Source of the DNA: Elusimicrobiota bacterium
GTDB lineage: Bacteria; Elusimicrobiota; Elusimicrobia; Elusimicrobiales; UBA9959
Length of the DNA stretch: 42,141 nucleotides
NCBI GenBank assembly: GCA_003482905.1
Contig: DMXM01000027.1
Span: 1 to 42,141, forward strand
Reading direction: 5' to 3'
Shown here: positions 7,251 through 17,000 of the stretch, piece after piece
How the letters are laid out: each line of letters begins with the position of its first letter
Position numbering within the stretch: the first letter of the stretch is position 1
Made by a program: the position numbers and the translations under genes
Notes under the pieces: model-generated
What the model saw: the letters and a program-made list of their open reading frames with translations, nothing else
The model's database searches: none
Told to the model about the DNA's origin: nothing

Positions 7251-10200
7251 AATCCATGGCATTCATATTCGCATAAGAGAAAGGTTCCGAATTGACCACC
7301 CGCACCCAAAGCAAATCCCCCAGCACCAACATATCCCAAGCCTTTAGCAGCAACAGAAGCGCCTCTATAGAAACCATAGCGCAAATCGGCGAAATTAAAA
7401 CTCCCTCTTACAATTTCCCATCTAAACGGATTGCCCTTATATAACTCGGCGACATCAATTGCTGAGAAAGATTTTATATTTCCTGATTTAGCATCAAGCG
7501 CATAGACAAATATTTTCTTTGAGACTTTATCGAAACTATATGCAAATAAACCAATTTTAGAAAAAGGAATACTAATTTTCTCATAAAATTCATATTGACC
7601 TTTATATTTTTGCATACATTTGCTATAGCATTCTTTTTTCCCGCAAGACTGTAAACCAAATGGATCTACCTGATTAATGGGATTATTGTCGACATAGGCA
7701 TATATTTTCTCGCCGCTAGCGGGCCAAATAGGGTCTTCCTGTGTAAATGCCCCTATTTTAGTATCCAAATATCGCACCACAGAATAATATAACCCAGTTT
7801 CATCGTCATATTCTCTTGAAGTGTACGAATAAGTGTTACCTAACGCGGACTTAGTAATTATTGTGCCGCTGGCGTCTTTAAATACAGGTTTGCCATAAGC
7901 CTGATATTCCATAGTTTCAACTATTGCACCAGTGTTATCGCTTAAGGCTGTAATTGAGCCCAAACCATCAACATGGTAATAATAGCTATAACCATCCACT
8001 TTCTTCATTATCAGCGGCTCGTCTATACCAGGACCGTGGGTAAAGTTGGCGGTTCCAGTGTTATTGCCATCCAGCATGGCAATTATGTCTTCGTTATCAT
8101 ACCGATAGTAAATCGTGGACGGCACCGAATTAACTGTGACAGCTTTCTCTATCCTGCGGCCCAATGGGTCATACTTATAAGTGGCGATGGTGCCGTCCGG
8201 CATGGTGGCCTGCTTCATTTGATTCTCACTATTGTATTCGTACGTCGTATGCGCATTGGTGGCTTTTTCAGTCTGGCCGTCCAGGTTGCCGTTGGCGTCA
8301 TATGTATACGTGTAGCTGCTGTTCTCCAGTAGGCGGTTGGCGGCGTTGTGCTGGTAGTTGGTGATTACGGCGTCGCTTAGGCGGTTGCCTACTGCGTCGT
8401 AGTTGAACACTTCGTTATTTACTGCCAGGTTGCTTTGGCTTGGGTGGTCGGCGGTTATCAGGCGGTGCAGGTCGTCGTAACCGTAGCTGTGCGTGCCGGC
8501 GAGGTCCTGCATGCTGGTGCGGTTGCCGGCGGGGTCGTAGTTGTAGTTGGCGAACGCTATGGCCGTGTTGCCCTCGGTCTTCCGGTGCAGGATCTGCGTA
8601 AGCTGGCTGGCGGCGTCGTAGGCGTAGGTGGTCTCGGTGCCGTTCGGGTAGGTCATCCGGGTGCGCTTGCCTGCCGCGTCGTAGGCGAAGGTGACCGTTT
8701 TGGCGTCAGGGTTCGTCAGGCTGGTAAGCCGGTTAAGCGCGTCGTAGGTGTAGCTGGTAGTGCCCCAGGGGCTGGTCATCTGTGTGCGGTTGCCGTTGGC
8801 GTCGTAGGCGTAAGACAGCGTATAGGGGCTGGCGTACAGCGGAAAGCGCTGCGTGGTCTGGGTTACACGGTTAAGTGCGTCGTACGCGAACGTAAGCTGC
8901 CCCTCGGGGCTGGTTACGCTCAAGAGATTCCCCACCACGTCGTAAGTATAGGTAACATCCCCTTCCGGCAGATGCTTCACTGTCAGCCGGTCCATTACGT
9001 CGTAATCAAAGGTTATGGTAACCCCCTTGGCGTCCGTTACGCCGGTCAGGTTGCCTTTCTTGTCGTAGGCGAAGGTCTTGGCCTGGTTAACGGGGTTCTT
9101 CACCTCGGTAAGCCGCTTCTGCAGATCGTATTTGAAAGTGGTGGTCTGGCTCTTGGCGTCCTTAACAGAACCGAGCAGTTCCCCCGCGCCGCCACAGCTT
9201 GTGCAGCCGCCGCCGGTGTAGCCGTATTCCGTTATACCGCCTATGGCGTCCGTTACTTTGGTCAGGTTGCCTTTAACGTCGTAATCGAACAGGGTCAGCT
9301 TGTTCGCGGGGTCTACGGTACGGGTCACGCGGCTTAGGTCGTCGCGCGTTAGCTGCGTTATCCTGCCCAACGGGTCCGTTACTTTTGCCAGCGCGCCCAG
9401 GTGATCGTATTCGAACAGGGAGACATGCCCCAGCGGGTCCCTGGTGCCGGTAACGTGGCCCTGCTGGTCGTAAGACATGTTAGATACGTTGCCTAGGGCG
9501 TCTTTTACTTCTATCAGGTTGCCGTTAAGGTCGTAGTCCATCTGGGTCAGGTTGCCCTTGGGGTCAGTTACGCTGGTTAAGTACGGGCCGTCCTTCTCCG
9601 GGGCGTAGGGATTATCCTCAATTGCAAATATCTTCATACCCGACCCACCCGAGGGGCACCCCGCCGCCTCCGCTTCGCCTTTGCTGGCCGCGTAACGGTT
9701 GGACGTCGCCGCGGCTATATTATTGGCGGCGCTGCCCAGACCGTAACGCATGGTGGTGATATTGCCAGCCGGGTCCGTCACAGATAAAAGGTTGCTGTAA
9801 CGGCTGTAAGTCATGCCGGTTTCACGGTTTAAGGCGTCTTTTACTTTTGTCTTATTGAAGTTGCCGTCGTAATCGTAGGAAACCACGGAGCCTTCGGGGC
9901 TGGTTATTTTAGCTATCTCGCTGCGCCCGGCATAACCCCAATATTCATACAGGGTCTGCCGGCCTAAAGCGTCGGTCATCAACGTGGTGGAACTTATATC
10001 GTTGTAAACATAAGTTTTTTTGTTGTTATCATTATCCTCGCTGTAAGACGTTATCCTCCCCGTGGAGTCATACACCGTGTATTCATGCGCGCCGGAGGCG
10101 TGGGTTACGGTGGCTATCCTGCCGTCGGCGCCGTAGACGTAGGACTCCACGCCGCCGTCAATGTCGGTGAGGGTGCTCAGGCGGCCCTCGCCGTCATACG

Positions 10201-10480
10201 TTAAATAAATGTGCCTGCCCGCGAAGTCCGACACTTCGGTCTTATGGCCCTGGGCGTCATAAGCAAAGCTCATCGTGCGGCCATGGATGTCGGTTATGGG
10301 CAAAAAAGAAGTACCCGCTCTTTTGGGGCAAACAACCCGCTTGCGATAGCCGGACTTTCCCATGCGCTGGATGGGAGCAGTAAAGCGGGAATGGTTAACA
10401 ATCGGAAACAAACAAAACACATCCGGAATGCCGTGCATTACCGGGATTGTGTTGAAATTTATTCTAGTCATTCTAGACAT
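7247..10480 (-). CDS. Orphan RHS module B with Cys/Gly-rich tip
   Basis: 1,077 aa from the ATG at 10480 within the leader repeat; the frame remains open to 10591, but that start lies inside the previous gene. After the leader there are ~35 residues of unrelated spacer, then the YD core from ITDIHGRTMSF (nt ~10300) to VDPFGL. The core end is divergent: VVRYLDTKIGAFTQEDPIWP replaces the usual ARYY..GRF.QEDPIG. The 134-aa tip (nt 7250-7651) has clustered cysteines near its start (CGKKECYSKC) and at its end (CEYEC). It finishes with a hydrophobic glycine-rich stretch (GLGYVGAGGFALGAGG), which could insert in a membrane. No signal peptide and no good ribosome-binding site, so it may be a silent cassette. 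Tip activity is unknown. Confidence 0.8.
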   Translation of the reverse strand: MSRMTRINFNTIPVMHGIPDVFCLFPIVNHSRFTAPIQRMGKSGYRKRVVCPKRAGTSFLPITDIHGRTMSFAYDAQGHKTEVSDFAGRHIYLTYDGEGRLSTLTDIDGGVESYVYGADGRIATVTHASGAHEYTVYDSTGRITSYSEDNDNNKKTYVYNDISSTTLMTDALGRQTLYEYWGYAGRSEIAKITSPEGSVVSYDYDGNFNKTKVKDALNRETGMTYSRYSNLLSVTDPAGNITTMRYGLGSAANNIAAATSNRYAASKGEAEAAGCPSGGSGMKIFAIEDNPYAPEKDGPYLTSVTDPKGNLTQMDYDLNGNLIEVKDALGNVSNMSYDQQGHVTGTRDPLGHVSLFEYDHLGALAKVTDPLGRITQLTRDDLSRVTRTVDPANKLTLFDYDVKGNLTKVTDAIGGITEYGYTGGGCTSCGGAGELLGSVKDAKSQTTTFKYDLQKRLTEVKNPVNQAKTFAYDKKGNLTGVTDAKGVTITFDYDVMDRLTVKHLPEGDVTYTYDVVGNLLSVTSPEGQLTFAYDALNRVTQTTQRFPLYASPYTLSYAYDANGNRTQMTSPWGTTSYTYDALNRLTSLTNPDAKTVTFAYDAAGKRTRMTYPNGTETTYAYDAASQLTQILHRKTEGNTAIAFANYNYDPAGNRTSMQDLAGTHSYGYDDLHRLITADHPSQSNLAVNNEVFNYDAVGNRLSDAVITNYQHNAANRLLENSSYTYTYDANGNLDGQTEKATNAHTTYEYNSENQMKQATMPDGTIATYKYDPLGRRIEKAVTVNSVPSTIYYRYDNEDIIAMLDGNNTGTANFTHGPGIDEPLIMKKVDGYSYYYHVDGLGSITALSDNTGAIVETMEYQAYGKPVFKDASGTIITKSALGNTYSYTSREYDDETGLYYSVVRYLDTKIGAFTQEDPIWPASGEKIYAYVDNNPINQVDPFGLQSCGKKECYSKCMQKYKGQYEFYEKISIPFSKIGLFAYSFDKVSKKIFVYALDAKSGNIKSFSAIDVAELYKGNPFRWEIVRGSFNFADLRYGFYRGASVAAKGLGYVGAGGFALGAGGQFGTFLLCEYECHGL
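7652..10299 (-). repeat. RHS core direct repeat, copy B
   Basis: Aligned with copy A (11585-14243), including tracts of more than 100 bp with at most a single mismatch (for example about 9239-9480 against 13178-13420). Divergence increases toward the tip (about 7650-8250). Confidence 0.85.
10300..10403 (-). other. Unexplained spacer between leader repeat and RHS core in orphan B
   Basis: About 104 bp with no counterpart in orphan C or in the full-length RHS gene. It is translatable in frame (NHSRFTAPIQRMGKSGYRKR and onward) but does not look like YD-repeat sequence. Possibly a remnant of an intergenic or mobile segment at a recombination junction. Confidence 0.5.
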
Positions 10481-10481
10481 A
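10404..10481 (-). repeat. Leader repeat, copy 2 (78 bp)
   Basis: Homologous to 6631-6708 with about ten mismatches by eye. The central inverted repeat persists in weaker form (CCGG..ATGC-ACG-GCAT..CCGG). It lies 28 nt after the stop of immunity gene A. Both copies contain TCTAGA next to the ATG. Confidence 0.8.
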
Positions 10482-10508
10482 AAATCTTTGACGCTTCTTA
10501 AAGTTGGT

Positions 10509-11096
10509 CTACCCCAATCGCCCTTCTGATTCCACCCTTTTGTTTTTTTGTCGCCACTTATCAATAAACGACGCAACCAGCCAGAGCACATAAAATATTG
10601 TCCCCCATTTTAATATCCATATGAATCGCAAGAGATTTTTCCCTTCGGGGGCCAATCGTAAAGTTACGCCCACAATCTGCAAATCCCTTATTGGGTGAAA
10701 CGTTGTCCACCCCCCTTCATCCCAATACAAATACTTAGAATCCGTTGAAAAATACACACCATATTCAAGGGCAGAGAGTCCTTTTTTATAGAAAAATACG
10801 TCCCGCTTATTTACCTCGTCAGTAATTTTAAACCAATAGCCCCGCATAACTTCATCCACTTCAGAACGCGTCATTCCCATTTTTAATTTTTGGTTAAAAA
10901 CAGCATGTAATGGCGTCCCATGTTTAATCTGGGCAGTATATTCAATTCCAAATCCCTTGCAGAGTTGTTTTAAATCTACCTCCTGGGTTGAATCTTGCAA
11001 TAACAACCACCATGCTGCACCACAAAGCCATAACACACAAAGAATAAATCCAATCATCGGCTTAAAAAATACATTAGAGATTTTGTTGTGTTTCAT
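10509..11096 (-). CDS. Putative membrane-anchored immunity protein for tip A
   Basis: 195 aa. The ATG overlaps the TGA of the full-length RHS gene (ATGA), indicating coupled translation. Two membrane spans flank a middle domain: about residues 14-36 and 159-181. Both ends are basic (KHNKISNVFFK; DKWRQKNKR), so by the positive-inside rule the ~120-residue middle should face the periplasm. That middle contains LKMGMTRSEVDEVMRG followed by a strand-rich stretch, the signature style of the SmpA/BamE (BLIP-like) fold. BLIP-fold proteins are known as enzyme inhibitors, so this arrangement suits an immunity protein that traps a periplasmic enzyme toxin. Fold and role are inferences; the position right behind tip A is direct evidence. 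Confidence 0.7.
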   Translation of the reverse strand: MKHNKISNVFFKPMIGFILCVLWLCGAAWWLLLQDSTQEVDLKQLCKGFGIEYTAQIKHGTPLHAVFNQKLKMGMTRSEVDEVMRGYWFKITDEVNKRDVFFYKKGLSALEYGVYFSTDSKYLYWDEGGWTTFHPIRDLQIVGVTLRLAPEGKNLLRFIWILKWGTIFYVLWLVASFIDKWRQKNKRVESEGRLG

Positions 11097-14000
11097 CTCC
11101 CCCCCTTACAATTAGGCGAGTCGCACACGTTACTTCGAATATAATCGCCGACATTACTAAGCGAAACTGACCCATTCATCAATCCTGATCCTGTGTCAAC
11201 ACCAGAAAATCCTAGAGCCATGTCTTTTTGCTCCCACGATGATTGTTTTTCATTCCAATAAAGTGCTGAATACCCACCAAGAGCTCCATATCTAAAGCCT
11301 AACACCAAAAAGCCGATATAATGCCGAACCTGATTTGAGCCATCTTGATATTTATACTGGAATCCGGTGTCACTCAGCCTACCTGATAGAGGATTACTCG
11401 TTGGGCTCCATGACCCACCCGAAAACAAATCACCAATATCACTTATAAAATCGAACATATTTCCACCGCTAATAAATGCTGCAAAATCTAAAGTTGCAGC
11501 CATAGCCTCACAGTCATTCCCTTTTCCTCTAACTCTATTTAAATAATCCAGTAAATATTTCATCCTGTCTTGTTTTGAGTACTTTAACCCAAAAGCGTCA
11601 GTAAAATTGACGGGGTTGTCCCCTGTATAACCATACAAATGATTACCTCCCAAAATACCTATTGGGTCCTCCTGCATAAACCTTCCATTTTCCACGTTGT
11701 AGTATCTTGCCCTCAAAAAATACAGCCCGGTCTCATAATCATACTCCCGGGCTGTGAACATATAGATATTACCAATCAGGGAGTGGTCGAAGACCGCACC
11801 GGTATGGTCTTTAATTATAGACTTACCGTAAGCCTGGTATTCGATGGTTTCCACTATTGCACCATTACTATCACTTAGGCCAGTTACCGAGCCCAGTCCA
11901 TCGGCATGGTAATAATAGCTAGCGCCAGTGTCTGCCTTCTTGCTTATCAAAGGCTCGTCTATGCCGGGGCCGTGAGTGAAGTATGTGATTACGGTGTTAT
12001 TGCCACCAAGAATGGTAATTACGTCTTCGTTGTCATACTTGTAGTGGCTGGTGGACAGAACCGAATTAACAGTAAGCCCTTTTCCAATCCTTCGTCCTAT
12101 CGGATCATATTTGTAAGTAGTCACCGTGCCATCCGGCATCGTGGCGCTTATTAGCTGATTCTCGCTGTTGTATTCGTAAATTGTATGCGCGTTTGTGGCT
12201 TTTTCGGTCTGGCCGATCAGGTTGCCGTTGGCATCGTATGTGTAAGTATAGCTGCTGTTCTCCGTTAGCCGATTGGCGGCGTTGTGCTGGTAGTTGGTTA
12301 TTACGGCGTCGCTCTGGCGGTTGCCTACGGCGTCGTAGTTGAACACTTCGTTCTTTACTACCAGGTTGCTTTGCGCGGGGTGGTCGGCGCTGGTAAGGCG
12401 GTGCAGGTCGTCGTAGCCGTAGCTGTGCGTGCCCGCCAGGTCCTGCATGCTGGTGCGGTTGCCGGCGGGGTCGTAGTTGTAGTTGGCGAACGCTATGGCC
12501 GTGTTGTCGGCGGTCTTACGGTGCAGTATCTGCGTAAGCTGGCTGGCGGCATCATAAGCGTAGGTGGTCTCGGTGCCGTTGGGGTAGGTCATTTTGGTGC
12601 GCTTGCCTGCCGCGTCGTAGGCGAAGGTTACAGTTTTGGCGTCAGGGTTGGTAAGGCTTATCAGGCGGTTCAGGCTATCGTAGGTATAGTTTGTTGTGCC
12701 CCAGGGGCTGGTCATCTGTGTGCGGTTGCCGTTGGCGTCGTAGGCGTAAGACAGCGTATAGGGGCTGGCGTACAGCGGAAAGCGCTGCGTGGTCTGGGTC
12801 ACGCGGTTAAGTGCGTCGTAAGCGAACGTAAGCTGCCCCTCGGTGCTGGTTACGCTCAAGAGATTCCCCACCACGTCGTAAGTATAGGCAACATCCCCTT
12901 CCGGCAGATGTTTCACGGTCAGCCGGTCCATTACGTCGTAATCGAAGCTTATGGTAACCCCCTTGGCGTCCGTTACGCTAAGCAGGTTCTTCTTCTTGTC
13001 GTAGGTGAAGTGCTTGCTTTCATTCAGCGGGTTCTTAACCTCGGTAAGGCTTTTGTGAAGATCATACTGGAAGGTAGTGGTCTGGTTCTTTGCGTCCTTA
13101 ACAGAACCGAGCAGCTCCCCCGCGCCGCCACAACTTGTGCACCCGCCGCCGGTGTAGCCGTATTCTGTTATACCGCCTATGGCGTCCGTTACTTTGGTCA
13201 GGTTGCCTTTAACGTCGTAATCGAACAGGGTCAGCTTGTTCGCGGGGTCTACGGTACGGGTCACGCGGCTTAGGTCGTCGCGCGTTAGCTGCGTTATCCT
13301 GCCCAACGGGTCCGTTATTTTTGCCAGCGCGCCCAGGTGATCGTATTCGAACAGGGAGACATGCCCCAGCGGGTCCCTGGTGCCGGTAACGTGGCCCTGC
13401 TGGTCGTAAGACATGTTAGATACGTTGCCCTGGGCGTCTTTTACTTCTATCAGGTTGCCGTTCAAGTCGTAGTCCATCTGGGTCAGGTTGCCCTTGGGGT
13501 CAGTTACGCTGGTTAAGTACGGTCCGTCTTTCTCCGGGGCGTAGGGATTCTCCTCAATGGCCAACATCACCATTCCCCCCCCCTCCGCGCCACCCGAGGA
13601 GCACCCCGCCGCCTCCGCTTCGCCTTTGCTGGCCGCGTAACGGTTGGACGTCGCCGCGGCTATATTATTGGCGGCGCTGCCCAGACCGTAGCGCATGGTG
13701 GTGTTATTGCCAGCCGGGTCCGTCACAGATAAAAGGTTGCTGTAACGGCTGTAAGTCATGCCGGTTTCACGATTTAAGGCGTCTTTTACTTTTGTCTTAT
13801 TGAAGTTGCCGTCGTAATCGTAGGAAACCGTGGAACCGTCGGGGCTGGTTATTTTAGCTATCTCGCTGCGCCCGGCATAACCCCAATATTCATACAGGGT
13901 CTGCCGGCCTAAAGCGTCCGTCATCAACGTGGTGGAGCTTATATCGTTGTAAACGTAGGTCTTCTTGTTATTATCCCCGTCCTCGTTGTAAAGCACTATC

Positions 14001-17000
14001 CTCCCAGTGGAGTCGTATACCGTGTATTCATGCGCGCCAGAGGCGTGGGTTACAGTTGCTATCCTGCCGTCGGCGCCGTAGGCGTAGGACTCCACGCCGC
14101 CGTCTATATCGGTGACGGCGCTCAGGCGGCCCTCGCCGTCATACGTTAAATAGATGTGCCTGCCTGCGAAGTCCGACACTTCGGTCTTACGGCCCTGGGC
14201 GTCATAAACAAAGCTCATCGTGCGGCCGTGGATGTCGGTTATGGTCGTTGCACGCCCGGCGGCGTCGTAGGCGTAGGTTAAGGTGGTGTTGTTGGTGTCC
14301 CGGATCACGTCCGGCTTATATTTATCGCCATGCCTGCTGAAGTTTATGCTGTTGCCGCTCTTCTGGGCTACAGAATAATTCCCGCCGGCGTACACGATCT
14401 CAACACCATAACCGGGAATGTCGTCATACTGCCCACAGGCCCCTATCAGTTCCTGGTCAAACAAGCCTTTAGGAACGAACTGTATTTCATTCCCCTCGTC
14501 GTCGGTAAGGATAATGCTGCCATCGGGCTGATCCTCTATCGTCCAGCCGGTGGTTTCATAGAAGCCTTTAAGCAGAGAGTCGTAGTAGAGCCGCCAGTCT
14601 GCGCCTAATGACTGTTGGCCGTGGGCCATGCCAGCCACGGGCTCCGGGCATAAACCGGGCGGAAGGTTAGGCTTGTGTTTATAGTCGGGATCGCGCGGCA
14701 GCCCGCTGATCTGGCAGATCTTTTTAGCGGCAGGCGTAACCTTCGCGGCAACATATGGCACAATATCGCTTACTCTCCAGCCTCCAGGGCCGTATGCCCT
14801 GTCGTTAACGGATTGCCCCCCCCCGCCCAAGGGGACATCGCCGGCCAAAACCTTTACGGCTGCGCTTGCCGGCATATTACCGCAGAGCGCACGGTAATAA
14901 CCGTCCGCATTCGACCCGCCTGGATGTTGAGACGCATGCGCGAGCGTCACTTTAAGAGGAACCACGGCAGTCTGACCCGGCTTCAATTCGGATATACTGC
15001 TTATAGCGGATTCAATAGTCATGGCCGAATCCCCAAAATTTGTTATTTTCAGGTCGAAAGCGGAAACGAGACCTTTGTTCGTTATCGTATATTGGGTGTA
15101 AACCGTCTGCCCTCCCTCCATTTGCAGCGGAATTACCTGGGGATTCGCCACAAGGGCCGGCGCCGGAACATCCGTCCTATAGGTCATATCCAGCGTGATG
15201 TCATATTTGTCCTGTATGGTGGTCGGGGTAACCGACCATTTATATGTAACCATGGAAGTAGGCATGAACACATTGATATCCCTGCTCAGGCCCGGCTCTA
15301 TGGATATCATACCGGAAGCCGTCTGAAAGCCGGCAGCCTCGGCTCTGTACGCATATTTCCCGGACGGCACATTCTCGAAACGGGCCAGGCCGTTGGCGTC
15401 GGACTTCACCTTAAGGCTCATACCAATAATATCCAGGCTGGAAAGTGTGACGTCCGCCCCCCCTATCCACCGCGAGGGGTCGGCCGGGTACTTATCGGCA
15501 TTCATTACGGTAAAGGCCGCATTGCCATGTTTTACCGAGGTTACCACAAGCCCGGCGCTAACAGGCACGTCGGCGTAGTTCTGGCTCTTAAAAACGGCCA
15601 ACGGGGTCTGCGCATAGGAGCCGTTGGAAAGCCCGGCGGGCGGCTGCACTAGCAGCGCTAACGTAACATTGGCTCCCGGAGCGATATCCCCCAGCTCCTG
15701 CGGCCCCTGCACCTTAACCCAGCTTAGCGTGGGCGTTGTAATAGTTACAGATGTCCAGGTGGAAAATCCTATATTCTCTACAGTTACGCTCTGGGTACGG
15801 GTTTCACCGGCCAGCATTCCCATTTCAAAGGCCTGCGGCGTGATCTTGGGGATAACCTGGGCTGGAACAACGGAAATATCCACAGGCATTGTTCTTTTAA
15901 ACCCGTTGGACTCGCGCAGCTGAAGTGTGAAATTAGCCGAAGAGGAAGCATTTGAAGCGGCTGTAATAATTACGGAAAGGTTATTTCTTGTGCCCGCCGG
16001 GATGTCCGCCGGGATATTTCCCGCGGCTATTGTCACCCCACCGCTGGACATTTCCTCAAAAGAAACGCCGAGGCCGTTAAGCGTGGTCTCTCCGGAATTT
16101 ATCAACGGTACATCAAAAGTAAAGCTGGAGTTCTGCGCCAGTGTGGTTTTGTAGTCCGCATAGCCCAACTCAAAACCCACAATACTAAAAGAGGACTGGG
16201 CGAGCCGGCTTACGGCATAGGGATATGAGGCTGACAAATAATATATGCCGGATTCGCCGGCGGCCGGATTAAATACCGCCCTAAACGCGCCATCCGAGGC
16301 GGTAACCGTACTTATATAACGCTCAAAACCCTTGTTTGAAACAATGATGCGCACAGCTTTATTGCCCAGCAATAGTCCGGAAACAGAATCTCGCACGGAA
16401 CCTGTAAGAACCACCTGTTCACCCTTGTCGTAAACCTGCTTTAACGGGGCGACAACGGCGGTATAGGGAATAACGGCCACGGCGGACTGCGCCATAGAAG
16501 TTTGGAACGCTGGCGAAGCCTGAAGTGATTTATATGCCAGGGAGTAAGCCATGGCGTAGACGCCGCCGGTTATTACCAGATCCACACCGGCAGAAGACGG
16601 CACGGCAAGGTCTATGGCGTCAAAAACATAAGACGAGCCGGGCTCCACCCTGGCAAAATATGATTGAACCCCGTTCAAATAAGCTGCTGAAACATCATGC
16701 GTGCTTTGCAGCACTTCCCCGCTGGAAAGCACAAGGCCGGCCTGGGTTTTAAGGGAAACGGCCACCGCCGGGCTGGACGCCGTTTTATTGTTTGCCAGTA
16801 TCGCGGTCACTATATCCGCCGGGGCCGAGCCGCGGTTGTTGAATTTTACTTTTACCTTGGCGTAGGCCCCGCGCACAAGGGCTTCCGGATATATTTCAAC
16901 TATCGGTTCAACGGGCGCCCTTACCGCCATGGTAAAGTTCTTTACGGCGCTGATGTCGGCGTCCCCGCCACGCGGCAGGGTGATAGTAGCGCGCGCTGAA

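Noticed and set aside
10300..10481. Insertion sequence or integrase-driven cassette
   Set aside because: No transposase or integrase gene, no terminal inverted repeat pair with target duplication could be seen; only the leader repeat and spacer are supported.
10481..10591. Longer start of orphan RHS B at 10591
   Set aside because: It would begin inside immunity gene A; the leader-repeat ATG at 10480 parallels orphan C.
5811..13273. Plus-strand open frames of 275-329 codons at 5811-6638, 8435-9337 and 12284-13273
   Set aside because: They are antisense images of the YD repeats (VVVGERYGRV, VVAVAVRA and similar), periodic only because the real RHS frame is periodic.
5127..14243. Regularly spaced short repeats that might be taken for a CRISPR array
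   Set aside because: The repeats are coding YD motifs about 20 residues apart, with variable units and no palindromic direct repeat or unique spacers; no cas genes.
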